Of a DNA stretch of 64,000 nt, positions 41,392 through 49,831 are shown piece after piece (the first letter of the stretch is position 1; each line of letters begins with the position of its first letter). Below the pieces are notes generated by a model. That model worked only from the letters and a program-made list of their open reading frames with translations. It searched no databases and was not told where the DNA came from. The translations under genes were made by a program, and so were the position numbers. The stretch comes from CAIRDP01 sp037138335 (GTDB lineage Bacteria > Bacteroidota > Bacteroidia > Bacteroidales > FEN-979): assembly GCA_037138335.1 (NCBI GenBank), contig JBAXIO010000005.1, positions 1 through 64,000 of the forward strand, in the 5' to 3' direction.

Positions 41392-42558
41392 TTAGTAAAT
41401 CATTTCTTCTTTGAAGTTATAGACTATAGATGAGAACGAGTTGGCTACCGACTGGCCAAGGCCGCACTTAGCCGTTAATTTCATGCTTTCCGAAAGTTTC
41501 ATGAGCTGGTCAAGGTAGAGTGATTTTTTATCACCCTTTTTCACAGCTTCAATGCCTTTGCGCAGTTGCTGACAGCCTACCCGGCATGGTGTGCACTGAC
41601 CGCATGATTCTTCTTCAAAGAATTCAAGATAATTATGGAGAACATTGTACATGGACCTGGAACTGTTAAAGAGCATCATGGAACCTCCCGTGGGAACTCC
41701 TTCGAAACCAATCACAGTATCCTTGAATTTTTTACGAGGAACGCAAAACCCTGAAGCGCCTCCAACCTGAACAGCCTTGGTGTCTCCATCGCCGAACTCA
41801 TCTACAAAACGGTCGAGGGGCATACCCAGTTCGAGTTCGTAGATGCCCGGAATGGGAGTGTCGCCTGAAACGGAGAACACCTTTGAACCGCGCGAATCGG
41901 TTGTGCCTAAAAGCTTGAACTGGACAGGCCCGAGACGCATGATCATCATGACGTTAACGAATGTTTCAACATTGTTGATGACTGTTGGTTTGCCCATGTA
42001 ACCGGAAGTTGTCGGATACGGGGGCTTGTTCCTTGGTTCACCGCGATTGCCTTCCATGGATTCGAACAGTGCGCTTTCTTCTCCGCAGATGTATGCACCG
42101 CTCCCAAGCCTGATCTCAATTGGAAAATCAAGACCAATGCTTTTTGCATGGTCATTGTACATTTCGATCTCTTTCAACAGGTCGGGAAGGAGAAATTTAT
42201 ATTCTCCCCTGAGGTAAATATAACCCCTCTGAGCCCCGATGACTTTGCCGCAAATAGCCATTCCCGATAATACCTTCCTGGGAACACGTGTGAGGATCTC
42301 CCTGTCTTTAAACGTCCCGGGTTCTCCTTCATCGGCATTACAAATTACATATTTTTCAGCGCTTGGTGACTGGGCGGTTAACCTCCATTTCATAGCTGTT
42401 GGGAACCCTGCACCACCGCGGCCACGAAGGCCTGATTCCAGAAGATCGTCAAGGATCTCGTCATTGGAGCGCTTTATGGTATCGGTCAGTACCTTATACT
42501 TAACATTGGAATATTCACCAAAAATAAGGTCAACTCGTTTCAATTTGGTTTCTGACAT
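41392..42558 (-). CDS. hydB: NuoF-like subunit HydB, set 3 (short form)
   Basis: A 388-aa flavoprotein with the FMN/NADH motifs (GLRGRGGAGFPTAMKW, NADEGEPGTFKDR, GSGAYICGEESAL) and one [4Fe-4S] motif (ESCGQCTPCRVG). It has neither the N-terminal [2Fe-2S] domain nor the C-terminal 2x[4Fe-4S] ferredoxin of set 1. It therefore has fewer clusters and may differ in electron route or bifurcating ability. ATG at 42558 is chosen, with AGGAG 8 bp upstream, over a TTG two codons earlier. Confidence 0.92.
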   Translation of the reverse strand: MSETKLKRVDLIFGEYSNVKYKVLTDTIKRSNDEILDDLLESGLRGRGGAGFPTAMKWRLTAQSPSAEKYVICNADEGEPGTFKDREILTRVPRKVLSGMAICGKVIGAQRGYIYLRGEYKFLLPDLLKEIEMYNDHAKSIGLDFPIEIRLGSGAYICGEESALFESMEGNRGEPRNKPPYPTTSGYMGKPTVINNVETFVNVMMIMRLGPVQFKLLGTTDSRGSKVFSVSGDTPIPGIYELELGMPLDRFVDEFGDGDTKAVQVGGASGFCVPRKKFKDTVIGFEGVPTGGSMMLFNSSRSMYNVLHNYLEFFEEESCGQCTPCRVGCQQLRKGIEAVKKGDKKSLYLDQLMKLSESMKLTAKCGLGQSVANSFSSIVYNFKEEMIY

Positions 42559-42579
42559 CGTCAATCTCCTTATATTTAA

Positions 42580-43047
42580 TTATTTATGCATGTACTCACT
42601 TAAAATATCATGAACTTTCTCGGGGGTAAGCCCTGAAAAAGGCTTCTCGTTGATCAGCATGGCCGGCCCCTCATGGCACCACCCAAGGCAGTTGGTTTCA
42701 AGTAAAGTGAACTTCTTGTTCGGAGTCGTTTCACCCGCTTTTATCTTCAGCATGTCTTCGATAGTCTGGATGATCTGCTTTTTGCCGTGCATATCGCATG
42801 TGATGGTTTTGCAAACCCGTATAATATATTCACCTCTGGGCTCAGTATCCAGAAATGAATAAAAAGTTGCTGTTCCGTAAACCTGGGCTGCAGAAAGATC
42901 AAGTTCCCTTGCGATATCTGTCATATCATGATCAGAAATAAAATTGTTTTTCTCAATCACTCCCTGCAGAATAGGCATAAGGCTTGTACGGCTTCGGCCG
43001 TACTGTTCGACTAATTCAGTGATGTAACTGTTTTTGTTTGTAGCCAT
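42580..43047 (-). CDS. hydC: NuoE-like [2Fe-2S] subunit HydC, set 3
   Basis: A 155-aa thioredoxin-like [2Fe-2S] subunit with ligands in CKTITCDMHG and NCLGWCHEGP and the family stretch AQVYGTATFYSFLD. It is the first gene of operon 3, 21 bp before hydB-3. A near-palindromic Rex-like site lies 77 bp upstream, over the probable -33 region. Confidence 0.93.
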   Translation of the reverse strand: MATNKNSYITELVEQYGRSRTSLMPILQGVIEKNNFISDHDMTDIARELDLSAAQVYGTATFYSFLDTEPRGEYIIRVCKTITCDMHGKKQIIQTIEDMLKIKAGETTPNKKFTLLETNCLGWCHEGPAMLINEKPFSGLTPEKVHDILSEYMHK

Positions 43048-43105
43048 TGTATGTTGATTTTTAATAGGTTGTACAAAAAATAAACCTCTAGCAGATTTTC
43101 GTCAA

Positions 43106-43113
43106 CAAAATTA
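43106..43113 (-). promoter_or_regulatory. -7 box of hydrogenase operon 3
   Basis: TAATTTTG on the minus strand, identical to the operon 2 box. The -33 region coincides with the Rex-like site. Confidence 0.5.
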
Positions 43114-43123
43114 CACCTTTCTT

Positions 43124-43141
43124 TTGTTAAAAAAATAACAA
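43124..43141. promoter_or_regulatory. Candidate Rex operator of operon 3
   Basis: TTGTTAAAAAAATAACAA matches TTGTTAA-N4-TTAACAA at 13 of 14 half-site positions and is the best Rex-like site in the window. It starts 10 bp upstream of the -7 box, where a repressor would block polymerase. Confidence 0.7.
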
Positions 43142-43229
43142 TTGAATATTTTTTTTTACAAAGCACGGATCCCCCTCGGTTTGATGACAATTCCCTGCCG
43201 TTGCAGGTATTAAAATCTGATTAAGTCCT

Positions 43230-43237
43230 TATCTTTG
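43230..43237 (+). promoter_or_regulatory. -7 box of truA
   Basis: TATCTTTG fits TAnnTTTG and lies 2 bp upstream of an in-frame ATG at 43240, so the ATG at 43276 is the more likely truA start. Confidence 0.45.
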
Positions 43238-43275
43238 AAATGCAAAAGGCAGGTTTAACAAACAAGCAGGGGACT

Positions 43276-44034
43276 ATGAGATACTTTATCAGCCTGGCAT
43301 ATGACGGAACCCACTACCACGGCTGGCAGGCACAGAAAAATGCCATCAGCATACAAACAGTACTTTCCGATGCTTTATGCATGATGCTGAAAGAGAGCAT
43401 CAGCCTCACCGGCTGCGGGAGGACCGATGCAGGAGTGCATGCCCGTGAGTATTTTGCCCACCTGGACCTGGAAAGGGACCTTAGCCTTAGCCAGCTTAAT
43501 AAACTTGTATTTAAGCTGAATTCCTACCTGGGGAAAGATATAGCCATACGGCGGATTTTTCACGTAAGAAATGATGCCCATGCCCGTTTCAGTGCGAGCC
43601 TCCGCACGTATAAATATTATATTAGCATGGAAAAGGATCCTTTTCTTGTAAACAAATCCTATTATCATTACGGCCCCATCGACATCGATATGATGAACCG
43701 GGGGGCTGAGCTCATCATGAAATATTCTGATTTTACTTCTTTTTCCAAGGTCGATTCAGATACTAAAACCAGGATCTGCAAAGTAAGCCATGCCCGATGG
43801 GAGAGGAGCGAGAACCTGCTTATTTTCACCATTTCAGCTGATCGTTTTTTAAGGAATATGGTAAGGGCCATTGTAGGTACCCTTCTTGACCTTGGAACCG
43901 GAAAGATGTCATTGAGGGACCTGAAACTTGTGATAGAAGCAAAAAACCGTTCCGATGCCGGGGATTCTGTACCAGCAGGCGGGTTATTCCTGGAGAGGGT
44001 GGTATATCCTGATGACATCACCGGCGACCGATAG
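43276..44034 (+). CDS. truA: tRNA pseudouridine(38-40) synthase
   Basis: A 252-aa enzyme that isomerises U38-40 in tRNA anticodon arms. It starts MRYFISLAYDGTHYHGWQAQ and has the catalytic aspartate in TGCGRTDAGVHAREYF (near 50) and the later FLRNMVRAIVGTLLDLGTGK. The start at 43276 (AGGGG 4 bp upstream) gives the normal length. It is divergent from hydrogenase operon 3 and convergent with the transketolase genes. Confidence 0.94.
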   Translation: MRYFISLAYDGTHYHGWQAQKNAISIQTVLSDALCMMLKESISLTGCGRTDAGVHAREYFAHLDLERDLSLSQLNKLVFKLNSYLGKDIAIRRIFHVRNDAHARFSASLRTYKYYISMEKDPFLVNKSYYHYGPIDIDMMNRGAELIMKYSDFTSFSKVDSDTKTRICKVSHARWERSENLLIFTISADRFLRNMVRAIVGTLLDLGTGKMSLRDLKLVIEAKNRSDAGDSVPAGGLFLERVVYPDDITGDR

Positions 44035-44116
44035 TCCGGGCTGCAGGCATGTGAACACCTTCAGGATACGATCAGGTTCATTGAACATCAGCGGCAGCAT
44101 AAGAAATGCTTTCCTG

Positions 44117-45079
44117 CTATTGCTTCCGGAGAATCACCTTTCTGGCTTTTTGCAATATGCCCTGGGCAGTCAGTCCGAACTTTTTCATCAGTTCAAGCGG
44201 GGGGCCTGATTCGCCAAAGCTGTCGGGCATTCCAACGAACTCTACCGGAACGGGATAATTTTTCGAGATTACTTCTGATATTGCCGATCCCAGTCCGCCT
44301 GCAACCTGGTGCTCCTCGGCAGTCACAATGGCCCCGCATTCCCTTGCGGCCATGATTAAAGCAGATTCATCAAGGGGTTTGATGGTGTGTATGTTCAGCA
44401 CCCTGGCATGGATCCCTTCTTTCTCAAGCTCAATGGCGGCCTGCAATGCTTCCCAGGTCATATGCCCTGTGGCTATGATCGCCAAATCGGCCCCTTCATG
44501 GAAGGTTTGGGCCTTGCCAACTTCAAACCCCGGTTCAGTGGAAGTGAAGTCCGGCATGGGCTCCCTGCCGAACCTGATATAGACAGGGCCTTTGCATTGT
44601 TCGACTGCGGCAATAACCGCCAGCCTGGCCTGGGTTGCATCGCAGGGTGAAAGAACAGTCATATTTGGCATCACACGCATCACTGCAATATCTTCTAGCG
44701 CCTGGTGGGTCGCTCCGTCGGGACCCACCGAAACCCCTGCATGTGCTCCGCCAATAATCACATGAAGGTTGTTGTAGCAAAGCGAGATCCTGATCTGGTC
44801 GGTTGTCCTGAGTGCCGAGAATACTCCGTACGTTGCAAATACAGGGATCTTTCCCATCAATGCCAGACCTGCCGATACTCCCACACAGTTCTGTTCGGCA
44901 ATTCCAAGTGAAATGAAACGACCGGGGAAAGCTGAGCTAAACAAGTCAACACCCACCGAGGCCGTTATATCAGCGCCTATGGCAACGACTTCGGGATGTT
45001 TCTTGCCTGCTTCCAGCAAACCTTCGCCAAAACCTGCCTTTGTAGCCTTATTCCCCCTGTTAATGTACTGGTCTCTCAT
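44117..45079 (-). CDS. Transketolase, C-terminal (pyrimidine/transketolase_C) subunit
   Basis: A 320-aa half of a split thiamine-diphosphate transketolase. It has the pyrimidine-binding domain (RFISLGIAEQNCVGVSAGLAL; the Glu of AEQN activates TPP) and a C-terminal domain (EEHQVAGGLGSAISEV). It works with the N-terminal subunit encoded 15 bp upstream to move two-carbon units in the pentose phosphate pathway. The ATG at 45077-45079 is used instead of an adjacent GTG. The short junction contains a small TGTCAC repeat. Confidence 0.92.
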   Translation of the reverse strand: MRDQYINRGNKATKAGFGEGLLEAGKKHPEVVAIGADITASVGVDLFSSAFPGRFISLGIAEQNCVGVSAGLALMGKIPVFATYGVFSALRTTDQIRISLCYNNLHVIIGGAHAGVSVGPDGATHQALEDIAVMRVMPNMTVLSPCDATQARLAVIAAVEQCKGPVYIRFGREPMPDFTSTEPGFEVGKAQTFHEGADLAIIATGHMTWEALQAAIELEKEGIHARVLNIHTIKPLDESALIMAARECGAIVTAEEHQVAGGLGSAISEVISKNYPVPVEFVGMPDSFGESGPPLELMKKFGLTAQGILQKARKVILRKQ

Positions 45080-45094
45080 CACACTGTCACTCTG

Positions 45095-45925
45095 TCACGA
45101 TAGTTCCTTTATAAACCCTTCCGCCTGTTCCATTGAAGGTGCTTTCCCATGCCAGCGGTAATCGCCTTCTATGCTTTTTATACCTTTGCCCATAATGGTT
45201 TTAGCGATAATGACCGAAGGCCGGGTTTGTTCAACATTGGTTTTCTGGAATGCGCTCATCAGAGTCCTGAAGTCATGGCCGTCACATTCAAGGGTGTCCC
45301 AACCGAATGCCTCCCATTTCTTTTTCAAAGGTTCAAGGCCCATAACAGTTTCAGTGCTGCCGTCGATCTGGACCCCGTTCCTGTCGATGACAGCCACAAG
45401 ATTATTGAGTTTGTAATGAGCAGCCGACATGGCAGCTTCCCAAACGGAACCTTCCTGCAGTTCGCCGTCTCCGCAAAGGCAATATATGCGGCTGTCAAGC
45501 CTGTTCATTTTAGCTGCAATGGCTATGCCTGTTGCCACCGAAAGCCCTTGCCCGAGAGAGCCGGCCGAAAGCTCCAGCCCCGGAAGTCCATGGTCCCTGC
45601 CCGGGTGGCCCTGCAGCCTGCTGCCCATCATGCGAAGGCTTAAAAGTTCTTCTTTAAGGAAATATCCTGCTTCGGCCAGGGTGGCATACAGTACCGGTGC
45701 TATATGCCCGATTGAAAGGATAAACCTGTCACGCCCCTCACAGGAAGGATTTGCAGGATCATGCCTCATTACCGAAAAATACAAAGTTGTGAGGATGTCG
45801 GCCGAACTCATGGAACCACCCAGGTGGCCGGAACCGGCCCGGGCAAGGCTTCTGACTACTGACTGCCGGATTGATTTTGCCAGTTCGCCCAGGGCGGAAA
45901 CTCCGTTAGTCAGGGGGAAAACCAT
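45095..45925 (-). CDS. Transketolase, N-terminal (TPP-binding) subunit
   Basis: A 276-aa half of split transketolase with the TPP-binding motif CLCGDGELQEGSVWEAAMSAAH...NNLVAVIDRN (GDG near 151, N near 176). It also has GSLGQGLSVATGIA and RAGSGHLGGSMSSAD, the family start. It is followed by the C-terminal subunit gene, and its ATG lies 2 bp after the LolA-like gene's stop, so the three may be one transcript. Confidence 0.92.
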   Translation of the reverse strand: MVFPLTNGVSALGELAKSIRQSVVRSLARAGSGHLGGSMSSADILTTLYFSVMRHDPANPSCEGRDRFILSIGHIAPVLYATLAEAGYFLKEELLSLRMMGSRLQGHPGRDHGLPGLELSAGSLGQGLSVATGIAIAAKMNRLDSRIYCLCGDGELQEGSVWEAAMSAAHYKLNNLVAVIDRNGVQIDGSTETVMGLEPLKKKWEAFGWDTLECDGHDFRTLMSAFQKTNVEQTRPSVIIAKTIMGKGIKSIEGDYRWHGKAPSMEQAEGFIKELS

Positions 45926-45926
45926 A

Positions 45927-46559
45927 TTACCTCATGTCAATGACCTCAACCCCCGGAAATTTCTTTGCATCAAAAGTGAAGTCGGTGGCATTCACCGGTA
46001 AATCGGTCTGGAAACGGCTGATAGTATAGGTAAAGATATTCCCGTTTTTGTCGTAGATAACAAAGGATTTGACCTGGAGCTTCGCTTTGTCGAGCGAAAG
46101 AATGGCACGGTTGAAATTCTTTACCGTATTCGGCACCAGCTCGATTTTCACCGTATTGGGATCGTTGTTCTTGTCGGAGAGTATCTTTGATTTGAAATTG
46201 GTATTGTAGTTCGACAAGAGCTTGGAAGGGGTAAGTGCCTCGTCTTTGTTGTCGAGCGAATTGATCTGAACCTCGTTAGATTCGGGCATGTAGGTCCATA
46301 TCGTTTTCCCGTCACAGATCACGGTCTGCCCGCTGGCCTGCATCTTGTATTTGTCACCGCTCAACAGCAGGCTGCCCTGCTTCTCCTCATTGATCTTAGC
46401 CTTGGCGTTCTCCATCTTATAGGCAAAATCGGCTTTGATCGATTTGTATGCTTTTGTTTTTGAACTGACCTGGTCAAGCAGTTCTGTTGCTTTCTGGTCT
46501 TTCTGGCTGTATGCATTCATAAAAGCCAGGCAGAGAAATAAAATGATAAGCTTCTTCAT
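45927..46559 (-). CDS. LolA-like outer-membrane lipoprotein carrier
   Basis: A 210-aa periplasmic protein with a signal peptide (LIILFLCLAFMNAYSQ) and a LolA fold (ADFAYKMENAKAKINEEKQGSLLLSGDKYKM, GKTIWTYMPESNEVQI). LolA ferries lipoproteins from the inner to the outer membrane. It follows ftsK by 28 bp, as is common for ftsK-lolA pairs. Confidence 0.85.
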   Translation of the reverse strand: MKKLIILFLCLAFMNAYSQKDQKATELLDQVSSKTKAYKSIKADFAYKMENAKAKINEEKQGSLLLSGDKYKMQASGQTVICDGKTIWTYMPESNEVQINSLDNKDEALTPSKLLSNYNTNFKSKILSDKNNDPNTVKIELVPNTVKNFNRAILSLDKAKLQVKSFVIYDKNGNIFTYTISRFQTDLPVNATDFTFDAKKFPGVEVIDMR

Positions 46560-46587
46560 ATGTTTCGTGTCGTTATTTATATCTGAA

Positions 46588-49116
46588 CTACTGGTTCCCC
46601 ATACCCTGGAGATAGGATTCGAGGGCCGTGGAATCCTTAAACCTTACTTCCCTGGCTTTACTGCCTTCAAAAGGACCTACAATTCCTGCGGCTTCAAGCT
46701 GGTCGATTATACGCCCGGCCCTGTTGTATCCCAGCTTAAGTTTGCGCTGCAGAAGGGAGGTGGACCCATGCTGGTGCTGAACGACCAGCCTTGCGGCTTC
46801 GGTAAAAAATTCATCCCTTTCGTTGGGGTCGAAATCCTTTCCCGATGCGTTTTCTTCATCGTAGTATTCGGGCAAGGAGAATGCTTCAGGATAACCCCTC
46901 TGGGATCCTATAAAATCGGTCAGCTTTTCGATCTCGGGAGTATCCACAAATGCGCATTGAAGCCTGATGAGGTCGCTGCCTGTGGAAAGGAGCATATCGC
47001 CCCGCCCTATCAGCTGGTCGGCTCCGGAAGAGTCAAGAATTGTGCGTGAATCTATTTTAGAAATTACCCTGAAGGCAATACGGGCAGGGAAATTTGCTTT
47101 AATGGTCCCGGTGATGATATTTACCGAAGGCCTCTGGGTGGCTATGATAAGGTGGATACCTGTTGCACGGGCCAGCTGTGCAAGTCGCGTAAGGGGCGTT
47201 TCTATTTCACGGCCTGCAGTCATGATGAGGTCGGCAAATTCATCTATCACAAGTACAATATAGGGAAGGAACTTATGGCCGTCGTTGGGGTTGAGCTTTC
47301 GGTTAAAGAACTTCTCGTTGTATTCTTTGATGTTCCTTACCTGGGCATCACGCAGCAGGTCATACCTTGTATCCATTTCTATATTCAATGAATTCAGGGT
47401 GCGGATGACTTTTTTGGTATCTGTAATTATTGCTTCTTCACTATCGGGGAGCTTTGCGAGGAAATGCCTCTCAATCCTTGAAAACAGGGTTAATTCGACT
47501 TTCTTGGGGTCTATCATCACGAACTTGATCTGTGAAGGGTGCTTCTTGTAAAGAAGCGAAGTGATGATGGTGTTCAACCCTACCGATTTACCCTGTCCGG
47601 TTGCGCCGGCCATCAGTAAATGCGGCATTTTGGCCAGGTCGGCAATGAAGGTTTCATTTGCTACTGTTTTCCCGAGAACGAAAGGCAGTTCAAATGAAGA
47701 GTTTTTAAACTTTTCAGACCCAAGCAGTGATTTGATCGAAACGATTTCAGGATTCTGGTTGGGAACTTCGATTCCGATAGTCCCTTTGCCGGGAATAGGA
47801 GCAATGATGCGTATCCCCAAAGCCGACAGGCTCAGGGCAATGTCATCCTCAAGGTTTTTGATCCTGGAGATCCTGACCCCTGCTTCCGGCACGATTTCAT
47901 ACAAGGTAACAGCAGGCCCGATAGTTGCTTTGATCTTTGCTATTTTAATATCGTAATGCGAAAGGGTGGTTACGATTTTATCCTTGTTGGCTTCGAGCTC
48001 TTCTTTCCTCACAGCAATGGATTCCCCTCCATAATCGCTGAGGAGGTCAAGGGTGGGGAATTTATAACTGGGCAGGTCAAGTGTAGGGTCATACTGGGTG
48101 TCAAGGCCCTGGCGTGGGATTGGGCCTTTGCTCTCTGCTTTTGTATCATCCTCGACCCGTTCGATCTGAAGTTCAATCCCTGCCGAAACAGGTATTTCAA
48201 CTATGTTGTCGGCCGGGCCGCCCAGGTCGATCTGTTGTATTTCTTCCGCAGGTTCGTCCCTGAATTGGTTGGCATATGGGACATCGGCCGGTTCGCTGGG
48301 TGTGAGAACGGGTTCAGCGACCACCACATCCGCAGTCAGTTCTTCATTGACATCATCCTCATGCTTTCCCGGTTTCATCCAGCGGAACGGAATATTAAAC
48401 GTCAGGATCATGAAACTCAGCAGGGTAAAGCCCAGTACGATTCCCAGGCCGGAAGTTCCCAGGAAATCCAGCAGCCAGAGGTTCATCTGGAAACCATAAA
48501 CCCCGGTAAAAATGACACCTGTGGTGATACGGTCAGTAGGAAGGACAAGTCCCAGGAATACCGGAAGCCATATAATTCCGAAGAAACAATATTCCATGGC
48601 TTTCCATGGCTTTATAACAGTAAGCCTGATCAGCCATTTGATACCCCAGATCAGAAAGACGAAAGCGAACAGGAAAGAGGCGATGCCAAACCAGTTTGAA
48701 ATAAACAGGTAGGAAACCAGTGCACCTGTTTTTCCCATCCAGTTTTCACATTTAAGGTCCCCTGCACGAAAAGCATCAATAGAAAAATGTTTAAAAACAG
48801 TATCGGTATAACTGTAATCGGTTTTCCAGGTTTGCAAATAGGAAGTAAATGCGAGGAGCAGGTATATTCCCACCAGGACGAAAGCAAGGCCCCATACCCT
48901 CAGGCGCCTTTCTTTCCTTTCAATCTGTTCCTTGGTGAGTTCTTTTTTCTTTTTTTGCGGTTTCTCCTTTTGAGGGGGTTTCTCTTTTTTAGGTTTTTCT
49001 TTTTTAATTCTTTTTGACCCGGGTTTTTCTTCCGGCCCGGGCTGGGGAATTTCCTGGCCGGAATCGAGTTCCTCCCTGAATGCGTTGGATTTAAAAGAAT
49101 TGTATTGCTTTGCCAT
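46588..49116 (-). CDS. ftsK: DNA translocase FtsK/SpoIIIE
   Basis: An 842-aa septal DNA pump that clears and resolves chromosomes at division. It has a lysine/glutamate-rich cytoplasmic N-terminus (~20-70), four membrane helices (~75-250), an acidic linker and the RecA-like motor. The motor has Walker A GATGQGKSVGLN, Walker B VLVIDEFADL and RPSVNIITGTIKANFPARIA. The C-terminal gamma domain (TSLLQRKLKLGYNRAGRIID) should read KOPS-type sequences. Length and domain order are normal. Confidence 0.94.
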   Translation of the reverse strand: MAKQYNSFKSNAFREELDSGQEIPQPGPEEKPGSKRIKKEKPKKEKPPQKEKPQKKKKELTKEQIERKERRLRVWGLAFVLVGIYLLLAFTSYLQTWKTDYSYTDTVFKHFSIDAFRAGDLKCENWMGKTGALVSYLFISNWFGIASFLFAFVFLIWGIKWLIRLTVIKPWKAMEYCFFGIIWLPVFLGLVLPTDRITTGVIFTGVYGFQMNLWLLDFLGTSGLGIVLGFTLLSFMILTFNIPFRWMKPGKHEDDVNEELTADVVVAEPVLTPSEPADVPYANQFRDEPAEEIQQIDLGGPADNIVEIPVSAGIELQIERVEDDTKAESKGPIPRQGLDTQYDPTLDLPSYKFPTLDLLSDYGGESIAVRKEELEANKDKIVTTLSHYDIKIAKIKATIGPAVTLYEIVPEAGVRISRIKNLEDDIALSLSALGIRIIAPIPGKGTIGIEVPNQNPEIVSIKSLLGSEKFKNSSFELPFVLGKTVANETFIADLAKMPHLLMAGATGQGKSVGLNTIITSLLYKKHPSQIKFVMIDPKKVELTLFSRIERHFLAKLPDSEEAIITDTKKVIRTLNSLNIEMDTRYDLLRDAQVRNIKEYNEKFFNRKLNPNDGHKFLPYIVLVIDEFADLIMTAGREIETPLTRLAQLARATGIHLIIATQRPSVNIITGTIKANFPARIAFRVISKIDSRTILDSSGADQLIGRGDMLLSTGSDLIRLQCAFVDTPEIEKLTDFIGSQRGYPEAFSLPEYYDEENASGKDFDPNERDEFFTEAARLVVQHQHGSTSLLQRKLKLGYNRAGRIIDQLEAAGIVGPFEGSKAREVRFKDSTALESYLQGMGNQ

Positions 49117-49122
49117 GTGGTT

Positions 49123-49806
49123 TTATTCCTTGCCCCCGATTTTACTTTTTAATTCATCCTTTGAAAGTATAGAATAATCGGGGGGGATTTCAAATTCTTT
49201 GAGGGATACCGCTTTTTTTTCAACCGAACTGGCAGTAAACCGCATGGTCATTTCAGGGGTTCTCATTGAGAATTCCATTAGAACACCGTCAATATCCTTG
49301 TATATGCCTTTGTCGAAATTTGCCTGTTTCCCTCCGAGTTCCGGGGTGTAATATACATCAATTTTATAATTCCCTTTTTTGTCATTTACAGTGATCACGG
49401 CATTTTTGCAAAGATAACCCGCAATATTTTTTGTTTCAGCGGTCAGATCAACTTTTACAGGCGGCTCTTTGGCTGTTTCCTTGGCAATATCATCTGCGGT
49501 ATATTTAATGGCATACTTCTGTCCCATCATATTGAGCAGTTTGATCTTTGTTTTTTCCTGGTGGTCGGTAATTTCCACCCTGCTGCCTCCCCCGGTTAAA
49601 ATATCGGTTCGGGACCTTCCCCCTTTGATCATTACTGAAAGGGCTTTTGGGAATAGAGCAAGCTGGCTTTCAGTCAATTTATTGCCCGGGTAGGAGATCT
49701 TAAAGTTAATTACCCCTTCAAACGGCTGGGCGGCAAAAAGGCTTCCCGCTGCTAGCAGCAGGGCAGTGATCATCATGATGAGAAGAGGTGTTCGGGAGTT
49801 GTTCAT
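49123..49806 (-). CDS. Exported protein, DUF4412-like
   Basis: A 227-aa exported protein with a signal peptide (LLIMMITALLLAAGSLFAAQ) and a beta-rich body (FEGVINFKISYPGN, VKVDLTAETKNIAGYLCKNAVI, YKIDVYYTPEL). The layout matches the DUF4412/GLPGLI type of Bacteroidota envelope proteins; the exact family is uncertain. The start at 49806 puts the signal peptide at the N-terminus; a longer frame runs into lepB. It lies between lepB and ftsK, with 6 bp to ftsK. Confidence 0.65.
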   Translation of the reverse strand: MNNSRTPLLIMMITALLLAAGSLFAAQPFEGVINFKISYPGNKLTESQLALFPKALSVMIKGGRSRTDILTGGGSRVEITDHQEKTKIKLLNMMGQKYAIKYTADDIAKETAKEPPVKVDLTAETKNIAGYLCKNAVITVNDKKGNYKIDVYYTPELGGKQANFDKGIYKDIDGVLMEFSMRTPEMTMRFTASSVEKKAVSLKEFEIPPDYSILSKDELKSKIGGKE

Positions 49807-49831
49807 AAGCCTGCCTGGGTGTTCTGAGGGT

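Noticed and set aside
20430..43047. HydABC genes as NADH dehydrogenase (complex I) NuoEFG
   Set aside because: H-cluster motifs TSCCP, MPC and CPGGC-GGG are present in the catalytic subunits and no Nuo membrane subunit follows.
45077..45100. Another tandem array at the transketolase junction
   Set aside because: Only about three partial TGTCAC copies; too short to separate from chance.
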